Origin: an uncultured Prevotella sp.
Lineage (GTDB): Bacteria; Bacteroidota; Bacteroidia; Bacteroidales; Bacteroidaceae
DNA: 64,000 nt
NCBI GenBank assembly: GCA_900317405.1
Contig: ONGP01000017.1
Coordinates: 1 to 64,000, forward strand
Reading direction: 5' to 3'
Positions 37,842 to 46,915 of the stretch are shown here, in pieces. A program made the position numbers and the translations under genes. Every line of letters starts with the position of its first letter. Position 1 is the first letter of the stretch. Under the pieces are notes generated by a model. The model saw only the letters and a program-made list of their open reading frames with translations, made no database searches and was not told the origin of the DNA.

Positions 37842-38824
37842 ATGAACAAAGGAACATTGTACTGCATAGGATTGGGAGCGGTGGTCTTGGTGCTGTTTGC
37901 GCTCAATCTGCTGTTGGGGTCGGTTTCGATTCCTGCAGGCGATGTGGTGAGCATACTTTTGGGCGATCAGTCCGCCAAAGCTTCGTGGCAGTTCATCGTC
38001 TTAGAGTCGCGATTGCCACAGGCCATCACGGCAACATTATGCGGTGCGGCTCTGGCTGTGAGCGGACTGATGTTGCAGACGGCTTTTCGCAACCCATTAG
38101 CTGGGCCTAGCGTGTTTGGTGTAAACAGCGGCGCCGGCTGGGTGGCGGACTGTCTGTTGGCTCCGTCAGCATCACTGGTTTTGCTGCCATACTCCTGGCG
38201 GCATTCGTAGGAGCTATGACGGTGATGGCTATCATCTTCTTTTTCTCAACCCTGGTGCGCAATAGTGTGATGCTATTAATAATAGGTATAATGATAGGCT
38301 ACATCAGCAACTCAGCCATTTCGCTGCTAAACTTTTTTGCTACCGATGAGGGGGTAAAGTCGTATATGGTGTGGGGAATGGGCTCATTTGGTGGTGTGTC
38401 GATGGATAATATGCCTGTGTTTGTGATAGTTACGATGGCAGGACTGATGGGAGCACTATTGCTGATAAAGCCCCTAAACGCGCTGATGCTGGGCGACAGA
38501 TATGCTGAGAATCTGGGCGTGAACATACTGCGAGTGCGCAACTGGCTGCTGATAGTGACAGGTTTGCTTACAGCTATCACTACTGCATTCTGTGGCCCTG
38601 TAGCTTTTATCGGACTGGCTGTGCCACACATCGCACGACTACTGCTAACCACAGATAACCATCGCCAACTGCTGCCTGCCACATTGCTTTGCGGATCGGT
38701 AGTGGCGCTGGTGTGCAATCTTATCTGTTATCTGCCAGGCGAGAGTGGGGTGATACCTCTTAATGCTGTAACTCCACTTATCGGCGCGCCTGTAATCATC
38801 TACGTGATAGCCCGCAAACGATAA
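37842..38824 (+). pseudogene. FecCD-family iron/cobalamin ABC permease, frameshifted
   Basis: Two frames together make one full-length permease of about 327 residues. The first runs from ATG 37842 (LPQAITATLCGAALAVSGLMLQ, NPLAGPSVFGVNSGA) to a stop at 38210. The second, whose first ATG is at 38216, is readable upstream in the same frame as GSVSITGFAAILLAAFVGA and continues GFCGPVAFIGLAVPHIAR-like to 38824. Homology moves from one frame to the other around 38135-38140, consistent with loss of one base just after NSGA. No ATPase or binding-protein gene is adjacent, so the permease is isolated as well as broken. A sequencing error remains possible. Confidence 0.85.
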
Positions 38825-38909
38825 AAAAGAGGGACCCGAAACTATCTCAGCTTCAAGTCCCCACGCAAACTTCAAACAACCAAAAAAAGAATTGTTTGAT
38901 GCTTCCTGT

Positions 38910-41123
38910 TTATCGGATGAACAGCAGCTCTCTATATTTTGGCAGTGGCCACAGAGCATCGTCAACGATCAGTTCGAGCTTATCGATCTGATAGCGGATC
39001 TCGTCGAGCTTTGGCTCTACGGTATCGTGATAAGCGATAGCCTTGTCGTGCTCGTCCTCGATCTTGTTGGCCAACTTGCGTGCGTTAACCAGTTCCTCAA
39101 CACCCTTCTCGATGGCTGATGTGCGCTCGGCAATCTCCTCGATAATCTTGAGGTTACGGGCGTTAAGCTTCTCGGCCTTGTCAACTGGGAATACGGATAC
39201 CATATTCTCTACATTCTTAAGCAACTGGCTCTGATAGCTTGTTGCTACAGGGATGATATGGTTCATGCTCAGGTCGCCCAGTACGCGTGCCTCAATCTGA
39301 ATCTTCTTGGTGTAGGTCTCCCACTTAACCTCGTTGCGGGCCTCGAGTTCCTTCTTGGTCATTACACCCAGACTCTCGAACATTGCGATGTTGGCCTCGT
39401 CGAGGTAGCGCTCAAAGATCTTTGGACAGCTCTTCTCTACGTCAAGACCGCGCTTCTCGGCCTCGATAACCCACTCGTCTGAGTAGCCGTTACCGTCGAA
39501 ACGGATAGGCTTACAGGTCTTGATATCCTCGCGGAGCACGTCGATGATAGCGTGGAACTTAGCGCTGTGCTCAGTACCAGTCAGTTTCTTCTCGAACTCA
39601 GGAATGCGAGCATCAACACGCTTCTTGAACTCAACCAGAGCCTCGGCTACAGCACTGTTCAGGGCAATCATTGCGCTAGCGCAGTTGGCCTCAGAACCTA
39701 CAGCACGGAACTCGAAACGGTTACCTGTAAAGGCGAATGGTGATGTACGGTTACGGTCGGTGTTATCGATGAGCAGCTCAGGGATTTCAGGGATATCCAT
39801 TTTGAGTCCCTGCTTGCCAGCCATAGCGAGGAAGTCCTTATCGGCAGTCTCGATGTGGTCGAGCAGCTCAGAAACCTGCTTGCCCAGGAATGAAGATACG
39901 ATTGCAGGAGGTGCCTCGTTGGCGCCCAGACGGTGAGCGTTGGTAGCACTCATGATAGAGGCCTTGAGCAGACCGTTGTGCTTGTAAACACCCATCAGGG
40001 TTTCTACGATAAATGTAGCAAAGCGCAGGTTGGCCTCAGGAGTCTTACCAGGTGCGTGCAGCAGAATGCCGTTATCGGTGCTCAAGCTCCAGTTGTTGTG
40101 CTTACCTGAACCATTGATGCCAGCGAATGGCTTCTCGTGCAACAGTACGCGGAATCCGTGCTTGCGGGCAATCTTCTTCATCAGACTCATCAACATCATG
40201 TTGTGGTCGACAGCCAGGTTGGTCTCTTCGAAGATAGGAGCCAACTCAAACTGGTTAGGAGCTACCTCGTTATGACGTGTCTTGCAAGGTACGCCCAGTT
40301 CCAGAGCAGCAATTTCCAGATCCTTCATGAAGGCCTGTACACGCTCAGGGATAGCGCCAAAGTAGTGGTCGTCCATCTGCTGGTTCTTAGCAGAATCATG
40401 TCCCATCAGGGTGCGACCAGTAAGTAATAGGTCTGGACGGGCAGCATAGAGTCCCTCGTCAACGAGGAAGTACTCCTGTTCCCATCCGAGGTTAGAGGTA
40501 ACTTTCTTAACAGTGGGATCAAAGTAATGGCAAACATCAGTTGCAGCCACGTTAACTGCATGAAGAGCGCGCAGCAATGGTGCCTTGTAGTCGAGCGCCT
40601 CGCCGCTATACGAAATAAATACTGTGGGGATACAGAGTGTATCATCTATAATGAAAACTGGAGATGTGGGATCCCATGCAGAATAACCACGAGCCTCGAA
40701 TGTAGAACGGATTCCACCAGAAGGAAATGAAGAAGCATCAGGCTCCTGCTGTACGAGCAGCTTACCGCTGAACTCCTCAACCATACCGCCCTTGCCATCG
40801 TGCTCGATAAACGAGTCGTGCTTCTCGGCAGTACCCTCAGTCAGGGGCTGGAACCAGTGAGTATAGTGAGTAACGCCATTCTCGGTAGCCCACTGCTTGA
40901 TACCAGCAGCTACAGCGTCGGCAACGGTACGATCGAGTCGTGCGCCATTATCAATTACGTCAACCATCTTCTCGTACACGTCCTTTGGCAGGTACTTGTA
41001 CATTTTCTCACGATTGAAGACCTTCTTGCCAAAATACTCGCAAGGTCTCTCACTTGGTGCTTTTACGTCGAGTGGCTTCTTCTTAAAAGCCTCACCGACA
41101 ACCTGAAATCTTAATGCTTCCAT
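38910..41123 (-). CDS. glnN: Glutamine synthetase type III (GSIII)
   Basis: The 737-residue protein matches GlnN: N-terminal FGKKVFNREKMYKYLP and EGTAEKHDSFI, the catalytic KPFAGINGSGKHNNWSL and NRTSPFAFTGNRFEFRAVGS, and a long C-terminal helical region. GSIII fixes ammonium onto glutamate and is the main glutamine synthetase of Prevotella and Bacteroides. It has its own promoter (41180-41188) with four palindromic sites shared with gltB and dapL. It is downstream of gltB-gltD-dapF on the same strand. Confidence 0.98.
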   Translation of the reverse strand: MEALRFQVVGEAFKKKPLDVKAPSERPCEYFGKKVFNREKMYKYLPKDVYEKMVDVIDNGARLDRTVADAVAAGIKQWATENGVTHYTHWFQPLTEGTAEKHDSFIEHDGKGGMVEEFSGKLLVQQEPDASSFPSGGIRSTFEARGYSAWDPTSPVFIIDDTLCIPTVFISYSGEALDYKAPLLRALHAVNVAATDVCHYFDPTVKKVTSNLGWEQEYFLVDEGLYAARPDLLLTGRTLMGHDSAKNQQMDDHYFGAIPERVQAFMKDLEIAALELGVPCKTRHNEVAPNQFELAPIFEETNLAVDHNMMLMSLMKKIARKHGFRVLLHEKPFAGINGSGKHNNWSLSTDNGILLHAPGKTPEANLRFATFIVETLMGVYKHNGLLKASIMSATNAHRLGANEAPPAIVSSFLGKQVSELLDHIETADKDFLAMAGKQGLKMDIPEIPELLIDNTDRNRTSPFAFTGNRFEFRAVGSEANCASAMIALNSAVAEALVEFKKRVDARIPEFEKKLTGTEHSAKFHAIIDVLREDIKTCKPIRFDGNGYSDEWVIEAEKRGLDVEKSCPKIFERYLDEANIAMFESLGVMTKKELEARNEVKWETYTKKIQIEARVLGDLSMNHIIPVATSYQSQLLKNVENMVSVFPVDKAEKLNARNLKIIEEIAERTSAIEKGVEELVNARKLANKIEDEHDKAIAYHDTVEPKLDEIRYQIDKLELIVDDALWPLPKYRELLFIR

Positions 41124-41156
41124 ACTTTCTTTTTTATATGTTGTTAGACAATTTGC

Positions 41157-41169
41157 TTACACTTTGTAA
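41157..41169. promoter_or_regulatory. Perfect TTACA-N3-TGTAA palindrome in the glnN leader
   Basis: TTACACTTTGTAA is a perfect 13-bp match to the palindrome found at the nitrogen promoters. It lies just downstream of the predicted glnN start site, where a bound protein would block elongation. Confidence 0.6.
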
Positions 41170-41179
41170 TGTTTACGGT

Positions 41180-41201
41180 GCAAAGGTACGACAAATTGAA
41201 A
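41180..41201 (-). promoter_or_regulatory. glnN promoter: -7 box with abutting palindromic site
   Basis: On the minus strand a 13-bp site TTTCAATTTGTCG (41189-41201) is followed without gap by TACCTTTGC (41180-41188). The same arrangement occurs at gltB, dapL and glnK. Confidence 0.75.
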
Positions 41202-41230
41202 GTAAAACACTTATTTTTTCGACACTTTTT

Positions 41231-41295
41231 ATCTTCTTTTTCTGTGTAAGTTACAATTTGAAAGAATAGTGTGTGTATTTTCTTACAGATTGTAA
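41231..41295 (-). promoter_or_regulatory. Upstream regulatory sites of glnN
   Basis: The plus strand holds ATCTTCTTTTT (41231-41241), TTACAATTTGAAA (41251-41263) and TTACAGATTGTAA (41283-41295). Measured from the first base of the -7 box they start at 51, 71 and 103, matching gltB and dapL within one base. Confidence 0.75.
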
Positions 41296-41322
41296 CCAAA
41301 ATAGGGGGTTATACTAATATCT

Positions 41323-42126
41323 TTACAATGCGATTTCTCCATCGAAAACGAATTCGGCAGGACCAGTCATGTAGACGTGATTATCGCTCTCGCGCCACTC
41401 GATGGTGAGTGTGCCGCCATCCATTACGATTTGCGATGTGCGACCAGCTTTGCCTGTAAGGACAGCTGCCACAGCTGTGGCACAAGCGCCTGTGCCGCAA
41501 GCCTGTGTTATGCCGCTGCCTCGTTCCCAAACACGGGTGCGGATACTGCCATTGGCCTCGATGTGTGCAAACTCTATGTTGCATCGCTGTGGGAAGGCTG
41601 GGTGATGCTCGAGTACTCGGCCTGTTTCGCCAACCTGGTCTACATTATCTGTAAATATCACATAATGAGGATTTCCCATCGACACAAATGTGCCGTGGCC
41701 CTGAGCGCGAGCAGCTACGAACTGTTCTTCGTTTTCGAGTACAGGTTCCAGCATATCCACAGTCACGCTCTCTACCTTATTATCTTTTATATGCAGATTC
41801 AGGATCTTTACGCCAGATAGAGTGAGCAGGCGGATTTCAGTCTTGTCAGTAAGACCTCGCTCGTAGAGATATTTTCCTATACACCTCGATGCATTGCCGC
41901 ACATCATAGCCTCGCTGCCATCGGCGTTGAAGATTCGCATAGTGTAGTCGGCCTCTGGAACAGTCGATTTGCCAATCAGCACCAGTCCATCTGATCCTAT
42001 GCCCTTGTAGCGGTTGCTCCACTTGATAGAGGCTGCTACAGGGTCAGGGATATCGTACTGCATGGTGTTGACGTAGATGTAGTCATTGCCGCAGCCATGC
42101 ATCTTGGTGAAAGGAATCTTACTCAT
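41323..42126 (-). CDS. dapF: Diaminopimelate epimerase
   Basis: DapF converts LL- to meso-diaminopimelate for lysine and peptidoglycan. The 267-residue protein has both catalytic cysteines: Cys76 in [11 protein letters not shown] and Cys210 in [12 protein letters not shown], and opens with [15 protein letters not shown]. It follows gltD at 12 bases and thus belongs to the gltB-gltD-dapF operon. The enzyme of the preceding step, DapL, is 9.5 kb away under a promoter of the same type. Confidence 0.96.
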   Translation of the reverse strand: MSKIPFTKMHGCGNDYIYVNTMQYDIPDPVAASIKWSNRYKGIGSDGLVLIGKSTVPEADYTMRIFNADGSEAMMCGNASRCIGKYLYERGLTDKTEIRLLTLSGVKILNLHIKDNKVESVTVDMLEPVLENEEQFVAARAQGHGTFVSMGNPHYVIFTDNVDQVGETGRVLEHHPAFPQRCNIEFAHIEANGSIRTRVWERGSGITQACGTGACATAVAAVLTGKAGRTSQIVMDGGTLTIEWRESDNHVYMTGPAEFVFDGEIAL

Positions 42127-42138
42127 ATTACTAACCTA

Positions 42139-43441
42139 TTATTTGTTGAGATAGGCAGCTACCTTTGCGGCAGTCTGTTTGCCGCTAGCCATAGCGCGAA
42201 CTACTAGTGATGCTCCGTTGGCAGCATCGCCACATACAAATACGTTCTCAGCATACTGAGGATGCTCAGGCTTCAGGAATCCCATAGCCAGCAGAACCAG
42301 CTCGGCCTTGATGATTTCGGGCTTGCCCTTCTCGATCATGATGGGACGACCACCTTCTGGGTTTGGTTTCCAGTCTATCTCCTGAACCTTTACGCCAGTA
42401 AGCTTGCCATCCTTACCCAAGAACTCCAGGGTGTTGATGTTCCAACGGCGTGTGCAACCCTCCTCATGACTAGATGTAGTCTTGAGTGTGCGAGGCCAGT
42501 TGGGCCAAGGGTTCTGAGGATCCTCTGGGCCCTCGACAGGCTTAGGCATGATCTCAATCTGAGTAACGCTCTTACATCCCTGACGATGGGCTGTTCCGAT
42601 ACAGTCGGAACCAGTATCACCACCACCGATTACGAGTACATCCTTGCCCTTGGCAGTTACGCGCTCATCCTTAGAGAACTCCATACCAGCTAGCACTCGA
42701 TTCTGCTGCGACAGCATTTCGAGAGCGAAATGTACGCCCTTGAGTTCGCGGCCAGGGGCCTTAAGATCGCGAGCAGTTGGTGTACCAGTTGAAATCACCA
42801 CAGCATCAAACTGCTTAGCAAACGCATCGTTAACCTCTACAGCCTCGCCATATTTAAACTCGATACCCTCCTGCTCCAGCAGGGCGATGCGGCGATCGAT
42901 GACAGCCTTATTGAGTTTGAAGTTGGGGATACCATATCGCAGCAATCCGCCAGCGGCTTCGTTCTTCTCAAATACAGTTACTTGATAGCCCATAAGGTTA
43001 AGATCGTTAGCTGCAGCAAGGCCGGCGGGACCAGCACCAATAACGGCCACCTTCTTACCATTGCGCTGGATGTCTGTACGAGGAGTGATAAATCCCTCTT
43101 GGAAAGCCATCTCTGTGATAGCACACTCGTCCTCGCGGTTGGTGGTTGGCTCGTGGTTAAAACGGTTCAGTACGCAGGCCTTTTCGCACAATGCAGGACA
43201 GATACGACCTGTGAACTCTGGGAAGGGATTGGTGCTATTCAGTAGGCGATAAGCTAGTTCATAATCGCCTTTGTATAGGGCATCGTTCCATTCTGGTGCT
43301 TTGTTGCCCAGCGGACAGGCCCAGTGGCAGAAGGGTACGCCACAGTCCATGCAGCGGCTTGCCTGCAGTTTGCGTTCGCGAGTGCGGACGGTAACCCGCC
43401 TCCTGGCGGTGTATCTCTAAAAATGCTTTTGGATTTCCCAT
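42139..43441 (-). CDS. gltD: Glutamate synthase small subunit, N-terminal frameshift/deletion
   Basis: GltD is the FAD and iron-sulfur NAD(P)H-oxidising subunit of GOGAT. The main frame (42139-43350) has CGVPFCHWACPLGNK, the VAVIGAGPAGLAAAND FAD motif and the VIGGGDTGSDC NAD(P)H motif. The normal N-terminus MGNPKAFLEIHRQEAGYRP is present at 43441-43385 but in a different frame. The roughly 17 residues that usually link it to RERKLQASRCMDCG are missing. The intact frame would start only at Met 43350, losing about 50 residues and the first cluster cysteine. Either a real disabling deletion or an assembly error. Confidence 0.85.
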
Positions 43442-43519
43442 TGTTTTTAAAATTTAAAAGTTGAAAGATTGAAAAATTGAAATTCTCTTTTATTCTTCCA
43501 TTCTTTAATTCTTCAATTT

Positions 43520-46500
43520 TTAATAGTCGCGCTGGATGTCGGCAATCTTCTCGTGCAGGCGCGCCATCTTCTCCTCCTCGAGCACGCGTTTGTACTCGAT
43601 GGGCACTACCTGGATGAAGTCCTCGATGTAACGATGCCAGTCGTCGAGCATGCGACCTGCGAGGGCTGAACCCGTGTGCAGATAGTGTTGACGGATTAGT
43701 TCTAGCAATTCCTTGCGCGAAACTGAGTCCTCAACTAGTGAGAGCTCCACCATATCCATATTGCAGAAGTAGTCGAAGGTGTGATCGGGGTCGTAAACAT
43801 AGGCCACACCACCACTCATACCAGCAGCAAAGTTACGGCCAGTCTTACCCAGCACTACCACACGTCCGCCTGTCATGTATTCGCAGCAGTGGTCGCCAGC
43901 ACCCTCGATGACAGCGATGGCACCCGAGTTACGCACTCCGAAGCGCTCGCCTACCTTACCATTTATATAGAGTTCGCCCGATGTAGCACCGTAAAGTCCC
44001 GTGTTACCTGCGATAATGTTATCCTCGGCCTTAAACTCGTCGCTACGACGGGCAGGAGGCAGAATAGAGATGCGACCGCCAGAGAGACCCTTACCAAAGT
44101 AGTCGTTGGTCTCGCCTTCGAGGCGCAAATCCAGTCCTTTCACGGCAAAAGCGCCGAAGCTCTGGCCAGCCGAGCCCTTGAACTTAATCTTGATGGTTCC
44201 GTCGGGCAGTCCTTCCTCGCCGTATTTCAAGGCAATCGCACCACTCAGCATGGTACCCACTGCACGATCAGTATTCTTGATAGCGTAGTCGAGTGTTATC
44301 TCTTCCTGACTGTCGATTGCTTTCTGTGCAGCCTTGATGATCTCCTCGTCCTTCACACCGCTAACCTTTGTAAATGCTCCACGATCCCAATAGAGGGCCT
44401 TGTCTGTCTCAGGCTTGTGCAGCAGGCGTGCAAAATCGATAGTCTTCTGCTTATCAGTAGCGTTGGTAGTATCAACCTCGATGAGTTCTGTGTGACCAAT
44501 AATCTCCTTAAGACTGTGAACACCAATCTCGCTGAGGTATTCGCGAACTTGCTCGGCCAGGAAGGTGAAGAAGTTCACCACGTACTCCGCTCTTCCCTCG
44601 AAGTGCTTACGCAGTTCTGGATTCTGTGTAGCTACACCCATAGGACAGGTATTGGTATTACACTTACGCATCATTACGCAACCCAGTACAATAAGGGGCA
44701 GAGTTCCGAACGAGAACTCATCGGCACCAAGCATGGCCATGATGATCACGTCCTTGGCAGTCTTCAGCTGTCCGTCGGTCTGCAGACGTACCTGGTTACG
44801 CAAGCCGTTCATCACCAATGTCTGCTGGGTCTCTGCCAGTCCGATTTCAGGACTAATACCTGCGAAGCGCATACTTGATGCAGGGCTGGCACCAGTACCA
44901 CCTTCGGCACCACTGATTACTATCAGGTCAGCCTTGGCCTTAGCCACACCAGCGGCAATGGTTCCTACACCGCTCTCGGCTACCAGCTTTACGCTTACGG
45001 CAGCTGTGGGGTTGATATTCTTCAGGTCGAAGATAAGCTGTGCCAGATCCTCGATGCTGTAGATATCGTGATGAGGTGGAGGCGAAATCAACGAGATGCC
45101 AGGGATGGCGTTACGCGTCTTGGCGATAATCTCGTTAACCTTGAATCCAGGCAGCTGTCCACCCTCACCAGGCTTAGCACCCTGTGCCACCTTAATCTGT
45201 ATCTCCTCTGCATTCACCAAGTACTCGGCGGTTACACCAAAACGTCCAGATGCAATCTGTTTAGTCTTTGAGCTTAGGCTTACACCATCCACCTCTGAGT
45301 GATAGCGGGCGTTGTCCTCACCACCCTCACCAGTGTTACTGCGTGCACCCAGTTTGTTCATGGCTAGTGCCAAAGCCTCGTGGGCCTCGATGCTCAAAGC
45401 GCCAAACGACATAGCACCTGTTACGAAGTGCTTAACGATGCTCTCGACGGGCTCAACCTCGTCGATAGGAGTTGGTTTGGCAGCCTTCTTAAATCCAAAG
45501 AAGTCGCGGATAAAGATGGGGTTCTCTTTCTCGTCAACAATCTTTGCCCAATCCTTAAACTTATCGTAGTTGCCCTGACGGGTAGCCAACTGCAGCTTAG
45601 CGATAGTCTCTGGGTTCCATGCATGCTTGATACCATCCTTGCGCCAAGCAAACTGACCCTGATTCTGCAGCAATGTCTGCTCCTTGGCAGCCTCGTGCAG
45701 CGCAATGGCATCGCGGGCAATCTCCTTAAGGCCCACACCTCCGATGGTGCTCACCTCGGTGCCGAAGTAGCGATGCAGCAGGTCTTCGTTCAGTCCGATG
45801 CTTTCGAAAATCTTTGCACCGCGATATGAGCGGATAGTCGAGATACCCATCTTCGACATAATCTTCTTCAAGCCCTTGTCTACAGCCTTGATGTAGTTTT
45901 TCTCGGCAGTAGCATACTCCTCTTGGATTTTATGCTTCTTCACCAGATCATCCAGTACGGCAAACGTCATATAAGGACATAGGGCGCTAGCACCGTAGCC
46001 CAGCAGCAAGGCTGCATGCATTACCTCGAGCAAGGCTGCATGCATTACCTCGCGAATCTCGCCGCTCTCAACGATCAGAGCTGTCTGTACGCGCTTACCT
46101 ACGCTAATCAGATAGTGGTGAACGGCAGAAACAGCCAATAACGAAGGGATGGCGGCATGCGTATCGTCCAGGTCGCGGTCGCTCAGAATAATGTAGTTTA
46201 CACCTTCGTCTACACTGGCTTCAGCCTGATGGCACAGGTCGTCGAGCGCCTTACGCAGACCTTCCTCACCCTTCGACATCTCAAAGAGAATAGGCAACTT
46301 CTTGGTATTGAAGCCCTTGTAGCGGATGTTGCATAATATATCAAGTTGTGTGTTGGTTAAAACTGGCTGCGGCAAACGTACCATTTTACAGTTCGATGCA
46401 TCGGGCGTAAGAATGTTGGTTCCTACGGCGCCGATATACTCTGTCAGTGACATCACGAGTTCCTCTCGGATGGGGTCGATGGCAGGATTGGTAACCTGTG

Positions 46501-46915
46501 CAAACTGCTGACGGAAGTAGTTGAACAGCACCTGTGGACGGTCTGAGATGACAGCTAGTGGTGTATCGTTACCCATCGCTGCTACAGGCTCTTGTCCTGC
46601 TGTGGCCATAGGGATGATAGTCTTGTCGATATCCTCCTGGCCGAAGCCGAATGTCACCAGCTTAGCGTTGAGATTGCTCACGCCGTTATCCACCTTACGT
46701 CCGCTCTTTAACTTCTCCAGCTGTACGCGGTTCTCGTTTAGCCACTCGCGATAAGGATGGGCCTTGGCCAACTTCTCCTTAATCTCGCCGTCGTAGTATA
46801 TTTTACCCTCCTGAGTATCAATCAGCAGAATCTTTCCAGGCTGCAGACGGCCCTTCGATACAACATTGCTTGGCTCGAAGTCCATCACGCCAACCTCACT
46901 GGCTACCACCATCAT
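43520..46915 (-). CDS. gltB: Glutamate synthase large subunit, C-terminal part (gene split)
   Basis: This 1131-residue frame starts MMVVASEVGVMDFEPSNVVS, the end of the GATase domain. It then holds the central domain, the FMN-binding synthase domain (VKHFVTGAMSFGALSIEAHEALA, AEGGTGASPASSMR, the iron-sulfur GCVMMRKCNTNTCPMGVATQ) and the C-terminal GXGXG beta-helix domain. It is separated from the N-terminal part by an ATGA overlap. About 19 residues that normally lie between, including the conserved DRNGLRP motif, are absent. It also carries an 8-residue tandem duplication (EVMHAALL twice) from 46005-46052. Function of the split product is doubtful. Confidence 0.9.
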   Translation of the reverse strand: MMVVASEVGVMDFEPSNVVSKGRLQPGKILLIDTQEGKIYYDGEIKEKLAKAHPYREWLNENRVQLEKLKSGRKVDNGVSNLNAKLVTFGFGQEDIDKTIIPMATAGQEPVAAMGNDTPLAVISDRPQVLFNYFRQQFAQVTNPAIDPIREELVMSLTEYIGAVGTNILTPDASNCKMVRLPQPVLTNTQLDILCNIRYKGFNTKKLPILFEMSKGEEGLRKALDDLCHQAEASVDEGVNYIILSDRDLDDTHAAIPSLLAVSAVHHYLISVGKRVQTALIVESGEIREVMHAALLEVMHAALLLGYGASALCPYMTFAVLDDLVKKHKIQEEYATAEKNYIKAVDKGLKKIMSKMGISTIRSYRGAKIFESIGLNEDLLHRYFGTEVSTIGGVGLKEIARDAIALHEAAKEQTLLQNQGQFAWRKDGIKHAWNPETIAKLQLATRQGNYDKFKDWAKIVDEKENPIFIRDFFGFKKAAKPTPIDEVEPVESIVKHFVTGAMSFGALSIEAHEALALAMNKLGARSNTGEGGEDNARYHSEVDGVSLSSKTKQIASGRFGVTAEYLVNAEEIQIKVAQGAKPGEGGQLPGFKVNEIIAKTRNAIPGISLISPPPHHDIYSIEDLAQLIFDLKNINPTAAVSVKLVAESGVGTIAAGVAKAKADLIVISGAEGGTGASPASSMRFAGISPEIGLAETQQTLVMNGLRNQVRLQTDGQLKTAKDVIIMAMLGADEFSFGTLPLIVLGCVMMRKCNTNTCPMGVATQNPELRKHFEGRAEYVVNFFTFLAEQVREYLSEIGVHSLKEIIGHTELIEVDTTNATDKQKTIDFARLLHKPETDKALYWDRGAFTKVSGVKDEEIIKAAQKAIDSQEEITLDYAIKNTDRAVGTMLSGAIALKYGEEGLPDGTIKIKFKGSAGQSFGAFAVKGLDLRLEGETNDYFGKGLSGGRISILPPARRSDEFKAEDNIIAGNTGLYGATSGELYINGKVGERFGVRNSGAIAVIEGAGDHCCEYMTGGRVVVLGKTGRNFAAGMSGGVAYVYDPDHTFDYFCNMDMVELSLVEDSVSRKELLELIRQHYLHTGSALAGRMLDDWHRYIEDFIQVVPIEYKRVLEEEKMARLHEKIADIQRDY
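46005..46052 (-). repeat. 24-bp perfect tandem duplication inside gltB
   Basis: 46005-46028 is repeated exactly at 46029-46052. It adds eight residues in frame in a segment that is normally REVMHxALLLGYGA. Confidence 0.9.

Noticed and set aside
43442-43519. AT-rich gap between gltB and gltD as a regulatory site
   Set aside because: It contains only short repeats of ATTGAA/TTCAAT type common in low-complexity Bacteroidetes spacers; no promoter box was found.
43781-44878. Long open frame of 365 codons antisense to gltB
   Set aside because: It lies wholly opposite a well-conserved gltB region, has no family features, no promoter and His/Thr/Ser-rich composition typical of antisense frames.
46912-46915. 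Naturally split GltB, as in some archaea with a separate glutaminase subunit
   Set aside because: The break removes a conserved internal motif and about 19 residues rather than falling at a domain boundary, so damage or error is the better reading.
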